Below are positions 27,696-37,100 of a stretch of DNA of 64,000 nucleotides, piece after piece. Within the stretch, counting starts at the first letter, position 1; each line of letters opens with the position of its first letter. Source of the stretch: Bacteroidota bacterium (GTDB lineage: Bacteria; Bacteroidota; Bacteroidia; Chitinophagales; Chitinophagaceae); the NCBI GenBank assembly GCA_018267545.1, contig JAFDYG010000505.1, forward strand, positions 25,415-89,414. The letters are read 5' to 3'. Both the position numbers and the translations under genes were made by a program. The notes under the pieces are model-generated. The model ran no database searches. It was not told where the DNA came from and saw nothing but the letters and a program-made list of their open reading frames with translations.

Positions 27696-28652
27696 CTAAA
27701 CCCCCTTATAAACCAACCTCGCAAAAAAATCCGGCCCAATCACAAAATTCCCCCACTTCTTATCAAACTCCTTCGTCGGCTTCGCCGCCACCACCTCCGC
27801 CATCGTCCTCCCCTCCTTCTTCAACCCCGCCACCTTCCCCCTTACCCCACTCAACATCTCATGATACTCCACCATCGCCGCCCTGCTCCCCAACGGCCCA
27901 TGCCCCGGAACGATAATCGTCTTCTACGTCGTCACTTTTAGATTCCTCTCCGCCGCCCTTATCATCCCATCGATATTCCCCCCCGTACTATAATCGATAA
28001 AAGGATAAAAGCCATTCCACCACGTATCCGCCACATGCAGCACATCATCCTCCTGAAAATGCACCGAAATATCACTATCCGTATGCGCCGGCCCATAATA
28101 CTGAAGAACAATCGTCCTCCCATTATGGTGAATCGTCTTTCCCGACTCGAAAGTCGTACCCGGCAACGCACCCGCAGGAGCCGCCGGAAACGTAAAATTC
28201 CAATCCTCCACCCGCGTCGAACGAGCTAAATGCCGACGCGTATTCACATGAGCCGTAATAGCAGCCCCCGACTTATGCAGCCATTCATTCCCATCGGTAT
28301 GATCGAAATGCCAGTGCGTATTGACCAACCGGCTCACCGGCTCTCGACCGATCGCCTCCAACGCCACCGATAGCTGCGGCTTCGAAACATCAATCCCCGC
28401 ATCGACCAGCAGCTTCCCCTCCTTCCCCGGCAATACAACAACATTTCCCCCCGAACCATCCAGCATCGATATTCCCCCACGCAACGGAGTCGTCGTAATT
28501 TTAGCAGTCGCAGCCGCTTTCCTGATAATTATCACCGGACTGGTCCCACCACCCTGCGCAATCGCAGGAAAACCTTTCAATACCATCCCCGCAGCAGCCA
28601 TTCCGCCCATAGCGATAAAATTTCTTCTCGACAGATGTTTTGTATTTTCCAT
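27696..28652 (-). pseudogene. Tat-exported MBL-fold metallo-hydrolase interrupted by an in-frame amber codon
   Basis: The frame encodes 318 residues in one register except for a single TAG at 27924-27926. Upstream lie a twin-arginine signal (SRRNFIAMGGMAAAGM), the metal motif NTHWHFDHTDG (HxHxDH), HTDSDISVHF and VLHVADTWWNG. Directly after the TAG the same frame continues with KTIIVPGHGPLGSRAA, containing the last conserved metal-binding His, and 60 further residues to a proper stop at 27696. No frameshift is needed. The 242-residue product that ends at TAG would lack the final metal ligand and is probably inactive. A sequencing error or a recent nonsense mutation (for example from TGG or AAG) are the simplest explanations. 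Closest in look to hydrolases of the Tat-exported MBL group; substrate unknown. Confidence 0.85.
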
Positions 28653-28656
28653 CCTA

Positions 28657-28688
28657 CAAAGCTATCGTTCCCTCACCCTCTTGTCAAT
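28657..28688 (-). promoter_or_regulatory. Promoter of the MBL-fold gene, possibly leaderless
   Basis: Read leftward, ATTG (complement of 28685-28688), then 20 bases, then an exact TAnnTTTG box TAGCTTTG (complement of 28657-28664). The ATG at 28652 begins only four bases past the box, so a transcript starting at the usual distance would begin at or within a base or two of the start codon. Confidence 0.6.
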
Positions 28689-28775
28689 TGGCAAACACTC
28701 GAAAAACTTGTGCTTTTTACTACACCTCCCCCGGGCACTCATCCCAACATATTATTTTCGTAACTTTATATTATC

Positions 28776-29171
28776 ATGCGACGCGGCAGCAGACCATACC
28801 AAAAGCTCCTATTCACCCTCGGGGTGATCCTCTTTCTATTACGCCCGTTCACATTCTATTTTCTTATAGGAAACTCCGGCTCATCCGCCGATGGACAGCG
28901 AATAAACCAGCTGATGCAGCGGACCATCAAGAAAAAAGAAGACCACCACGAGCCCGAAGCCGAAGCACTTTCAGAATCCGGCAGGCATCGCTCAACCCTC
29001 CGCCTGCTCACCCCTAAGTATCTTTGGACCACCTGCCAATCCTTTTGGAACACCTGCCAATCCCTTTGGCACGCCCGAAAAACGCGGGACAAACACCCCT
29101 TCACCGCCAGCGTCTTTCTAATCACCCCGGATAATCATCATTACCGATCGTCATCATTATTCCGCATCTGA
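28776..29171 (+). CDS. Hypothetical single-pass membrane protein
   Basis: A 131-residue protein not recognised. A basic N-terminus (MRRGSRPYQK) is followed by one hydrophobic helix at about 10-32 (LLFTLGVILFLLRPFTFYFL), then a charged region (KKKEDHHEPEAEALSESG). The tail contains a short repeat LWTTCQSFWNTCQSLWH produced by a 21-base tandem duplication. The helix orientation suggests a cytoplasmic N-terminus. Coding status is supported by the start codon, the helix and strand composition, but not by a known family. Confidence 0.5.
   Translation: MRRGSRPYQKLLFTLGVILFLLRPFTFYFLIGNSGSSADGQRINQLMQRTIKKKEDHHEPEAEALSESGRHRSTLRLLTPKYLWTTCQSFWNTCQSLWHARKTRDKHPFTASVFLITPDNHHYRSSSLFRI
29023..29075. 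repeat. 21-base tandem repeat in the small membrane protein gene
   Basis: TTTGGACCACCTGCCAATCC recurs at 29023 and 29044 with one substitution, and a third partial copy starts at 29065 (TTTGGCACGCC). The period of 21 keeps the frame and gives the W-x-T-C-Q-S repeat. Confidence 0.75.
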
Positions 29172-29241
29172 TACCTGTTACTCCCAAGGACCATTCCTTC
29201 CAGGAAAAATTCTCCATTGCTAACAAGTAACAGATCAACCC

Positions 29242-30531
29242 ATGAATCAACATTTTTTTGTCTCCGTTCCACCCGTTTCAGCAGCCCTGAAAATGGCGAT
29301 AGCCATTGCAATCGGCATGCTCATCGGCATGGAACGCAAATGGTCGCATAAAGAAACCGGGATCCGCACTTTTGCCATTGTTGCACTGCTGGGCATGCTG
29401 GCCAGCGAAGTGGGTGAGGCCTTCGAGCTCGCAGGCTTAGCCGGCGTGCTGCTATTGGTAGGATTTGCCAACTACCGCAGCTTAAAAACAGAAGCATCAC
29501 TGGAGCTCACCACATCGGCCGTACTCATGGTCGCCTATATCCTTGGAGTATTGGTCGGAAGAGGACATATCTTTATGCCCGTCGCAGCCGCCATCATGGT
29601 GACCATGCTGCTGGCCTTAAAACAAGAGCTCAATAGATTTGCCGGCGGACTCAAACCGGCCGAAATCAAAAGCGCAATCCTCCTCGGCCTGATTGGCTTC
29701 GTGATCTATCCCGTAATGCCCGATCGATACATCGACCCATGGCAGCTCCTAAACCCCGCCGACGCTTGGATCAGCGTAATCGCCATTGCCGGCATTGCCT
29801 TCGTTAACTATGTATGTCTGCGATTGTTCAGCACCAACGGCCTCTACCTCGGCGCCGTATTCGGGGGACTCATCAACAGCAGCGCCACAGTGGCCGAAAT
29901 CAGCTCCAATGCAAAAAAGAGTGGAATGACCTCGCGGTTGACCAGCCTGGTGCTCATCACCACCATGGCCATGTTCGCCCGAAATCTCTTGCTGGTGGTC
30001 CTGTTTTCACCGGCTTCTCTTGCCTCCGTGCTGATGCCGCTGGCAGCCATGATGATCGTTTCGGCTTGCTGGCTTTGGATGGACCAGCGCCAGGAAACCT
30101 CGACAACCGAAGAAAGGATTACCCCCCAGCTCGACTCCCCCATCTCGCTAAAGAAAATTCTATGGTTTGGTCTGCTCTTTGTACTCATTGCCATCGGCGG
30201 AACACTGCTAACCCGGCTTTTTGGTAATTATGGGATGATGGTCACCGGCTTCTTCGGCGGCCTGGTAAGCAGCGCCAGCACCACGACAGCGGCTGCTACA
30301 ATGGCCAGCCATGGCAAGATCAGCGCGGCGATAGCTGGCAGCGTCGCGATCATCTCATCGCTGGCCAGCGCTGCGGTCAACCTTCCGATTATCTGGAAGA
30401 CGGCCAAAGATAAGCTCGTAACCCGCCGCCTCATCGTGGAAATGATCACAGTGCTCACCGTAGGGATTACAGTCGTATTTTTAGACCGGACCTTCGAAAT
30501 CTCGGAATGGCTTTTAAAAAACGTACACTAA
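29242..30531 (+). CDS. MgtC/SapB and DUF4010 family membrane protein
   Basis: A 429-residue inner-membrane protein. Residues about 15-140 match the MgtC/SapB N-terminal domain (IGMLIGMERKW, GIRTFAIVALLGMLA). The rest matches DUF4010, with a repeated NSSATVAEIS / SSASTTTAAATMA pattern in two half-domains of several helices each. Eleven to twelve helices are visible. The biochemical role is not established; transport or ion homeostasis is suggested by related proteins. The deacetylase gene follows after 9 bases. Confidence 0.85.
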   Translation: MNQHFFVSVPPVSAALKMAIAIAIGMLIGMERKWSHKETGIRTFAIVALLGMLASEVGEAFELAGLAGVLLLVGFANYRSLKTEASLELTTSAVLMVAYILGVLVGRGHIFMPVAAAIMVTMLLALKQELNRFAGGLKPAEIKSAILLGLIGFVIYPVMPDRYIDPWQLLNPADAWISVIAIAGIAFVNYVCLRLFSTNGLYLGAVFGGLINSSATVAEISSNAKKSGMTSRLTSLVLITTMAMFARNLLLVVLFSPASLASVLMPLAAMMIVSACWLWMDQRQETSTTEERITPQLDSPISLKKILWFGLLFVLIAIGGTLLTRLFGNYGMMVTGFFGGLVSSASTTTAAATMASHGKISAAIAGSVAIISSLASAAVNLPIIWKTAKDKLVTRRLIVEMITVLTVGITVVFLDRTFEISEWLLKNVH

Positions 30532-30540
30532 AATAAACAC

Positions 30541-31338
30541 ATGAAACAGTTGCTCACCCTCTTAGGACTATTCTTATTCAGCCATGCCTTCACGCAAACA
30601 CCCGCATGGCCCCATCATAAAAAAGCCGTGATCGTCCTTACCTACGACGACGGCCTGCTCTCCCAGCTGGACAACGCAGTACCCCAGCTAAAAAAAGCCG
30701 GCTTCAAAGCCACCTTCTTCCTGACCAGCGACGTAGACAGCTCCACAATCCCCCGATGGCGCGCCCTGGCCAAAAAAGGCTTCGAGCTGGGAAACCACAC
30801 GCTCTACCATCCCTGCTCTCCCTCCGAAGACGTACCCGTCACGTCCGAACACTACACCCCCATCCAGGTCATCCGCGAGATCGAGATCATGAACCGCATT
30901 CTCTTCGCCATCGACGGCCGTAACGGTAGAACATACGCCTACCCCTGCGCCGAAACAACCGTAGGAGGAGACAAAGACTACGTAGACACCCTACGCCGTT
31001 ACAACCTGGTAAAATATGCGCGCATCGGCGGCGACACCGGCGCCATCATCACCGACTTCCACCACCTCGACCCACTACGCATCCCCTCCCTCGGACTGGA
31101 GGACAGCACAAGCGCCAGCGCCCTTATCGACTACGTAAAAAGCGTCCAAGCCAGAAACGGCATGGGAATAATCATGTTCCACGGCATCAGCGGCGACTAC
31201 ATCACCACCGACAAAGCCGTCCACCAACAGCTCCTCGACTATCTCAAGAAAAACAAAAAAGACATCTGGGTCACCACCTTCCGCGAAGCCATGGACTACG
31301 CTACTCATTCCTCAACACCTCCACCGGATTCACACTAG
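30541..31338 (+). CDS. Secreted polysaccharide deacetylase (NodB fold, CE4-like)
   Basis: A 265-residue exported enzyme with signal peptide MKQLLTLLGLFLFSHAFTQ. It carries the NodB motif 1 TYDDG (Asp36, Asp37) and motif 2 GNHTLYHP (His86 and His90, metal ligands), followed by YAYPCAE (motif 3-like) and GIIMFHGIS near the end (motif 5-like His). It should remove N- or O-acetyl groups from a polysaccharide in a metal-dependent way. Its 3' end overlaps the convergent ABC permease gene by 38 bases. The substrate cannot be told from sequence. Confidence 0.9.
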   Translation: MKQLLTLLGLFLFSHAFTQTPAWPHHKKAVIVLTYDDGLLSQLDNAVPQLKKAGFKATFFLTSDVDSSTIPRWRALAKKGFELGNHTLYHPCSPSEDVPVTSEHYTPIQVIREIEIMNRILFAIDGRNGRTYAYPCAETTVGGDKDYVDTLRRYNLVKYARIGGDTGAIITDFHHLDPLRIPSLGLEDSTSASALIDYVKSVQARNGMGIIMFHGISGDYITTDKAVHQQLLDYLKKNKKDIWVTTFREAMDYATHSSTPPPDSH

Positions 31339-33781
31339 CCACCCTAAACGTCTGGAACCCCACCGCCACCGCAGCCAACAACAACGCCGCACCCCCGGCC
31401 TCCACAAACACCCACATATCCATCGCAACCCGATACCCATAATTCTGTAGCCACGTATTCACCAGAAACCACGCCAACGGCGAAGCAATCACTATCGCCA
31501 TCATAACCAGCAACAAAAACTCCCGGCTCAAAAGCAACGACACCCCCGCCACCGTAGCCCCCATAACCTTCCGTATCCCGATCTCCTTCGCCCGCCTGCT
31601 CGCAGAGAACAACGCCAGCCCAAACAACCCCATACACGAGATCAACAGCATAATCACCGTCGCCGATTGCATCAGCATCGCCGTCCGATTCTCCTCCAGA
31701 TACAACCGGTCCACCGTCTCCTGTAGCGAACTAAATGTAAACGGAGCCCACGGAAACATCGCCCTCCACTTCGACGCCAGCGCCGCCGTCACCCTCCTCG
31801 CCGAGTCCCCCTTGACACTCAATCGAACCGCCACGCTCCTCGCGTCGGACAACCACGTAATGACAATCAACGGCTTGATAGTCTCATGAAAAGAAGTTTG
31901 ATGATAATCCTTGATTATCCCCGAAATTGTATACCACAAGCCATTCTCCCGGTATAGAAGCTGCTTCCCGCAAGCCTGCACCGGGTCGTTAAAACCCAAC
32001 GCCCTGGCATACGCTTCGTTAATCATCACGAGTATCTTATTCTCCCCCGGATACACATTCCCACCCGCCACCAGCTTCATCTGGTAGAACTGGATAAAGT
32101 TATTGTCCCCGATCTCGGCTTCCACCGTCATCTCACGCGCTTTCTTCATATTCTCCCACCGGTACACAAACGTCGCCATTGGATGCTCCCTGCCCATCGG
32201 CGCATGCCCCTGCAGGATCGCCTGCTTTACACCCGGCAGACCACTCACCGCCTCTGCATATTTCTGCATCTGCCCCCGCTCCGCCCCCTGATAATCCACC
32301 GTCACCACTCCCTCACTATTAAATCCCTTATCCGCATTCTTCATATACCTGACCTGCCGGCCAATGATCAGCGACCCAATGATAAAAAGCAGAGAAACGG
32401 AAAATTGAAAAATGATCAACGCCCGTCGCAGCCCCACACCGCCCTTTCCGCTTTTATCCAGCGACCCCTTGAGACTCAGCACAGGCAGATAAGAAGACAT
32501 CAGCCGCGCAGGATAATATCCCGCCACGAGCGTCGTAAATGCTACCATCCCTAGCAAAAACAACCAGTTACCCCCATCCCAAAACCGAAACCGAACTCCC
32601 ACAGGAATAATATCGCCAAAAAGCCATAAAGCCGGTAATACCAGCATCATCGAAAGAACAAGAGCGCACATAGTCAGCACCAGCGTCTCGATAAAAAATT
32701 GTCCTAGAAGCGCCCCCCTGCTACTCCCCAGCACCTTCCTCACCCCCACCTCCTTCATCCGCTGAAAGCTCTGCGCCGTCGACAGGTTGATGAAGTTGAT
32801 GACGGCCAGCCCCAATACGAACAACGCCACCCACATCAACGAATACAGCAGCGGCAAATAAGCCTTTCGAAAATCATCGCCCAGATCTGCAGCGTGAAAA
32901 TCCGGAGTATAGTGCATCTCACCCATCGACTGCAAGTACAGCCGCAGATGATTCGAACCGGCGAAAAGTACCGGCGTCGGGACCAGCGTATGAATATATT
33001 CGGCGATCTGCGCATTCACGCGCGCAGGCATTACCCCTTTCTTCAGCCGGATAAAAGCCTGCGACTGCCGGGGCCGCAGACTGCTCCAATCCTTCGTCGG
33101 AATCCGCGCCCGAAGCCAGCTCTCCGGTGCCGTACCGATCGAGATAAAAGAGGTATAACCGACATCCGAAGGCCGTCCCCAATCCCTCACGATACCCGAC
33201 ACCGTTAGCACCAGGCTGTCATCATAGATCACCTTCCGCCCCATCATCAGCTGCAGGCTGCCCGCCCCAAAATACTTCCGCGCCACACTCTCCGCCAGTA
33301 CTATTTGCCCCGGATGATCAAGCACGGAAGAATCCCCCTCCATCCACTCATGCGGAAAGAGACGAAAAAACTCCGGCCCCGTCAAAATCGTAGATAACGC
33401 ATAGCTGCCTTCCTGCCGATTATCATAATTCTTCCTGGTCTCTCCCTTCTCCGAAGGCACCGAAATAGTCCCGCTAAAAAGATGAAAAGCCGCCTTTGCC
33501 TCGACCCCATCGATCACATGCTCGAGCCCCGCCACCTCCTTAAAGGGACTGTTGAGAAAAATCACATTCCCATCCTTGTCCCGCACATCCCCTATAATAC
33601 GATAGATCCTATCCACCCCCGGATGAAATTTATCGAAGCTCAGCTCATACCTGCCGATCAGGTAGATCACGATACAAACGCAAATGCCTATCGCCAACCC
33701 CAGCACATGTATAACCGAATACCACCGTTGCCGGAGAATATTACGCCACGCTACCTTCACCGAGATGGCACCTGCAGACAT
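31301..33781 (-). CDS. MacB/FtsX-type ABC transporter permease
   Basis: An 826-residue permease with two repeated FtsX halves. Helix 1 (about 20-42) follows VAWRNILRQRWYSVIHVLG and leads into a periplasmic MacB_PCD domain (45-280). Three helices follow, with the phrase INFINLSTAQSFQRMKEVGVRKVLGSSRGALLGQF (cited only in part: VGVRKVLG) and its C-terminal echo EIGIRKVMGATVAG. A second periplasmic domain and three more helices end the protein. No ATPase gene is adjacent, as is usual for these multi-copy Bacteroidota permeases. A role in export or envelope stress mechanotransmission is inferred. Confidence 0.9.
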   Translation of the reverse strand: MSAGAISVKVAWRNILRQRWYSVIHVLGLAIGICVCIVIYLIGRYELSFDKFHPGVDRIYRIIGDVRDKDGNVIFLNSPFKEVAGLEHVIDGVEAKAAFHLFSGTISVPSEKGETRKNYDNRQEGSYALSTILTGPEFFRLFPHEWMEGDSSVLDHPGQIVLAESVARKYFGAGSLQLMMGRKVIYDDSLVLTVSGIVRDWGRPSDVGYTSFISIGTAPESWLRARIPTKDWSSLRPRQSQAFIRLKKGVMPARVNAQIAEYIHTLVPTPVLFAGSNHLRLYLQSMGEMHYTPDFHAADLGDDFRKAYLPLLYSLMWVALFVLGLAVINFINLSTAQSFQRMKEVGVRKVLGSSRGALLGQFFIETLVLTMCALVLSMMLVLPALWLFGDIIPVGVRFRFWDGGNWLFLLGMVAFTTLVAGYYPARLMSSYLPVLSLKGSLDKSGKGGVGLRRALIIFQFSVSLLFIIGSLIIGRQVRYMKNADKGFNSEGVVTVDYQGAERGQMQKYAEAVSGLPGVKQAILQGHAPMGREHPMATFVYRWENMKKAREMTVEAEIGDNNFIQFYQMKLVAGGNVYPGENKILVMINEAYARALGFNDPVQACGKQLLYRENGLWYTISGIIKDYHQTSFHETIKPLIVITWLSDARSVAVRLSVKGDSARRVTAALASKWRAMFPWAPFTFSSLQETVDRLYLEENRTAMLMQSATVIMLLISCMGLFGLALFSASRRAKEIGIRKVMGATVAGVSLLLSREFLLLVMMAIVIASPLAWFLVNTWLQNYGYRVAMDMWVFVEAGGAALLLAAVAVGFQTFRVASVNPVEVLRNE

Positions 33782-34161
33782 AAGATAGATTTTATAAAAA
33801 CATACCCGGCAATCCTACTGCCAGACTCATAACATCCCTGATACTCATCCCAATATCCTTTTCCTCCCGCCCTCGCTTGTCCGCAAACGATACATCCACT
33901 GTCCGGTCAAAATCCCCCAGCGCCGCAACCGCCGATACCCCCGCCCATCACAACCACTCCCACCCTGCAAATAATCCCTCCTCAAGACTACTTTCCCATT
34001 TCAGGAACACTCCTTCCCACCCCACTCACGAAACCCCCTAAAAACCAATCACTTAAAAAATGGCACCAAATTGACTGCTCCTTCGGTAACCGAACGTCCA
34101 TTTGACCTAAACAAGGCCTCACCAGCCTTAGGCCCTAACCAGGCCCCTAAATCCAAATCTC
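33782..34161. other. 380-base intergenic region between divergent genes
   Basis: No convincing gene is seen. It should contain the start signals of the leftward permease and the rightward repeat protein, but no clean -33/-7 pair was found on either strand. A short motif is loosely repeated near the right end (CCTTAGGCCCTAA and CAGGCCCCTAA, 34127-34150), just ahead of the start codon. Confidence 0.5.
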
Positions 34162-37100
34162 ATGAAACATCTGACACATGTTTTATTGTTCATCGTCCTG
34201 TCCGTATCCTGCCTAAAAGCCTCCGCGCAACCAGGCAACAACAACTTCGCCAACGCCACAGACGTAACCTCCCAGATCAATAATACATGTACCACCGGAG
34301 GCGCCTACACCACCCAAGCCGCTACCGGCGACCAAACTAAACCCGCCTGCTGGAGCAACGGCCCTAACAACAACGTCTGGTTCAAATTTACCGCCACACC
34401 TACCGGCTTCATCAACGTAAAAGTAAAAGCCAGCGGCTCCGGCGAAACAATCCAATACCCCTTCGTCGCCATCTTCGACGCCAGCGCCAACCCGCTCGCC
34501 TGCCAGAACTACCAGGGAAGCAAAACCGACCTCAGCCTCAGCTACCTCGGTCTCACCCCAGGCAGCACCTACTATATATCCGTCGACAACTACGCCGGCT
34601 ACGCAGGCTCCTTCGACCTATGCCTTTCCGACGTAGTAGACTATGACTTTAAACAGGGAGCAAAAGACGTCACCTCCCAGATCAATAGCTCCTGCACTTC
34701 CGGCGGAACCTATACCACCCAGTTCGCCACCCCCGACCAGTCCAAAGCCTCCTGCTGGAGCAACGGCCCCAATAACAACGTCTGGTTCAAATTCACCGCC
34801 ACAGCCACCGGCTTTATCAACGCAAAAGTAAAAATCAGCGGCTCCGGCGAAACAATCCAATACCCCTTCGTCGCCATCTATGACGCCAGCAATAATCAGC
34901 TCGCCTGCCAGAACTACCAGGGAAGCAAGACCGACCTCAGCCTCAGCTACCTCGGCCTCACACCCGGCAATACTTATTACATAACAGTCGACAATTACGC
35001 CGGCTACGCAGGCTCCTTCGACCTTTGTCTCTCCGACGTAGTAGACTATGACTTCAAGCTAGGCGCCAAAGACGTCACCTCCATCATCAACGCTTGCACT
35101 TCCGGCGGAACTTACACTACCCAGTTCGCCACCCCCGACCAATCCAAGGCCTCCTGCTGGAGCAACGGCCCCAACAACAACGTCTGGTTCAAATTCACCG
35201 CCACGGCCACCGGCTTCATCAACGCAAAAGTAAAAGTCAGCGGCACCGGCGAAACCCTCCAATACCCGTTCTTAGCCATCTACGACGCCAGCACCAGTCA
35301 GCTCACCTGCCAAAACTACCAGGGAAACAAAACCGACCTCAGCCTCAGCTACCTCGGCCTTACGCCCGGTAACACTTACTATATCGGCGTCGATAACTAC
35401 GCCGGCTACGCAGGCTCCTTCGACCTTTGTCTTTCCGACGTGGTAGACTATGATTTTAAACAGGGAGCCACAGACGTCACTCCCCTGATCAACTCCTGTA
35501 CTTCCGGTGGTACCTATACCACTCAATTCGCTACACCCGACCAGTCCAAAGCGTCCTGCTGGAGCAACGGCCCCAACAACAACGTCTGGTTCAAATTCAC
35601 CGCCACAGCCACCGGCTTTATCAACGCAAAGGTAAAAGTCAGCAGCACCGGCGAAACGCTTCAAAACCCAGCCGTAGCCATCTACGACGCCAGCACCAAT
35701 CAGCTGGCCTGTCAAAATCTTATCCAGGGCAAGACCGACCTTAGTCTCAGCTACCTCGGTCTTACCCCCGGCAATACTTATTATATCGCCGTCGACAACT
35801 ACGCCGGATACGCAGGTTCCTTCGACCTCTGCCTTTCCGACGTAGTAGACTATGATTATAAACAGGGAGCAAAAGACGTTACCGCCCAGATCAATTCCTG
35901 CACCTCCGGCGGAACCTACACCACCCTTTACGGCACCCCCGACGGCTCCAAACCCTCCTGCTGGAGCAATGGCCCCAATAACAACGTCTGGTTCAAATTT
36001 ACCGCCACCTCCACCGGCTTCATCAACGCAAAAGTAAAGGTCAGCGGTACGGGCGAAACTATGCAAAATCCCTTTGTCGCTATCTACGACGCCAGCAGCA
36101 GCCTCCTGACTTGTCAGAACTTCCTCGGAGCCAAGACCGACCTCAGCCTCAGCTATCTCGGTCTTACCCCCGGCAATACTTATTACATCGCCGTCGACAA
36201 CTACGCCGGATACATAGGCTCCTTCGACCTCTGCCTCTCCGACGTGGTAGACTATGACTATAAACAAGGAGCAAAAGACGTTACCTCCCAGATCAACTCC
36301 TGTACTTCCGGCGGAACTTATACGACGCTCTACGCCACACCGGACCAATCTAAACCCGGATGCTGGAGCAACGGACCCAACAGCAACGTCTGGTTCCAAT
36401 TCACCGCCACCTCCACAGGTTTTATCAATACAAAGGTAAAGGTCAGCGGCTCCGGCGAAAGCATGCAGAACCCCTTCGTCGCCATCTACGACGCCAGCCT
36501 GAACCTCCTCAACTGCCAGAACTATAAAGGAGCCAAGACCGATCTCAGCCTAAGCTATTATGGCCTCACTCCCGGCAGTACCTACTATATCGCCGTCGAC
36601 AACTATGTCGGCTATCGAGGCTCTTTCGACCTGTGTCTCTCCGATGTACCGGACTACGATTATAAACAAGGAGCGCTCGATGTCAGCGGCCAAATGAATA
36701 GCGTTACCTCAGGCGGCGCCTACAGCACCTTCTACGCCACACCGGACCAATCCAAAGCCTCCTGCTGGAGCAACGGCCCCAATAACAACGTCTGGTTCAA
36801 GTTCACCGCCGCCACCGCCGGTATCACCGCCGGCGTGAAAGTCAGCGGCTCCGGCGAAACCATGCAAAATCCCTTCCTCGCCATCTACGACGCCAGCCTG
36901 AACCAGCTCGGCTGCCAAAACTATTCGGGCGCCAAAACCGACCTGAGCATCACTTATACATCCCTGACCCCCGGCAACACTTATTATATCGTCGTCGACA
37001 ACTACGCAGGCTACGCCGGCTCTTTCGACCTGGCTGTCTACGACAACATGATGATCCTTCCGCTGAAGCTGACATCCTTCACCGCATCGGCATCTCAAAA

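Noticed and set aside
28321-28827. 168-codon + strand frame antisense to the MBL-fold gene
   Set aside because: Overlaps a gene with twin-arginine signal and metal motifs on the other strand; no independent evidence.
35272-36399. 375-codon minus-strand frame within the PPC repeat gene
   Set aside because: It repeats with the 402-base period only because the sense gene does; the sense strand has a signal peptide and a T9SS domain.
34252-37050. CRISPR-like regular repeats
   Set aside because: The 402-base units are coding and in frame, far longer than CRISPR repeats, and there are no unique spacers.
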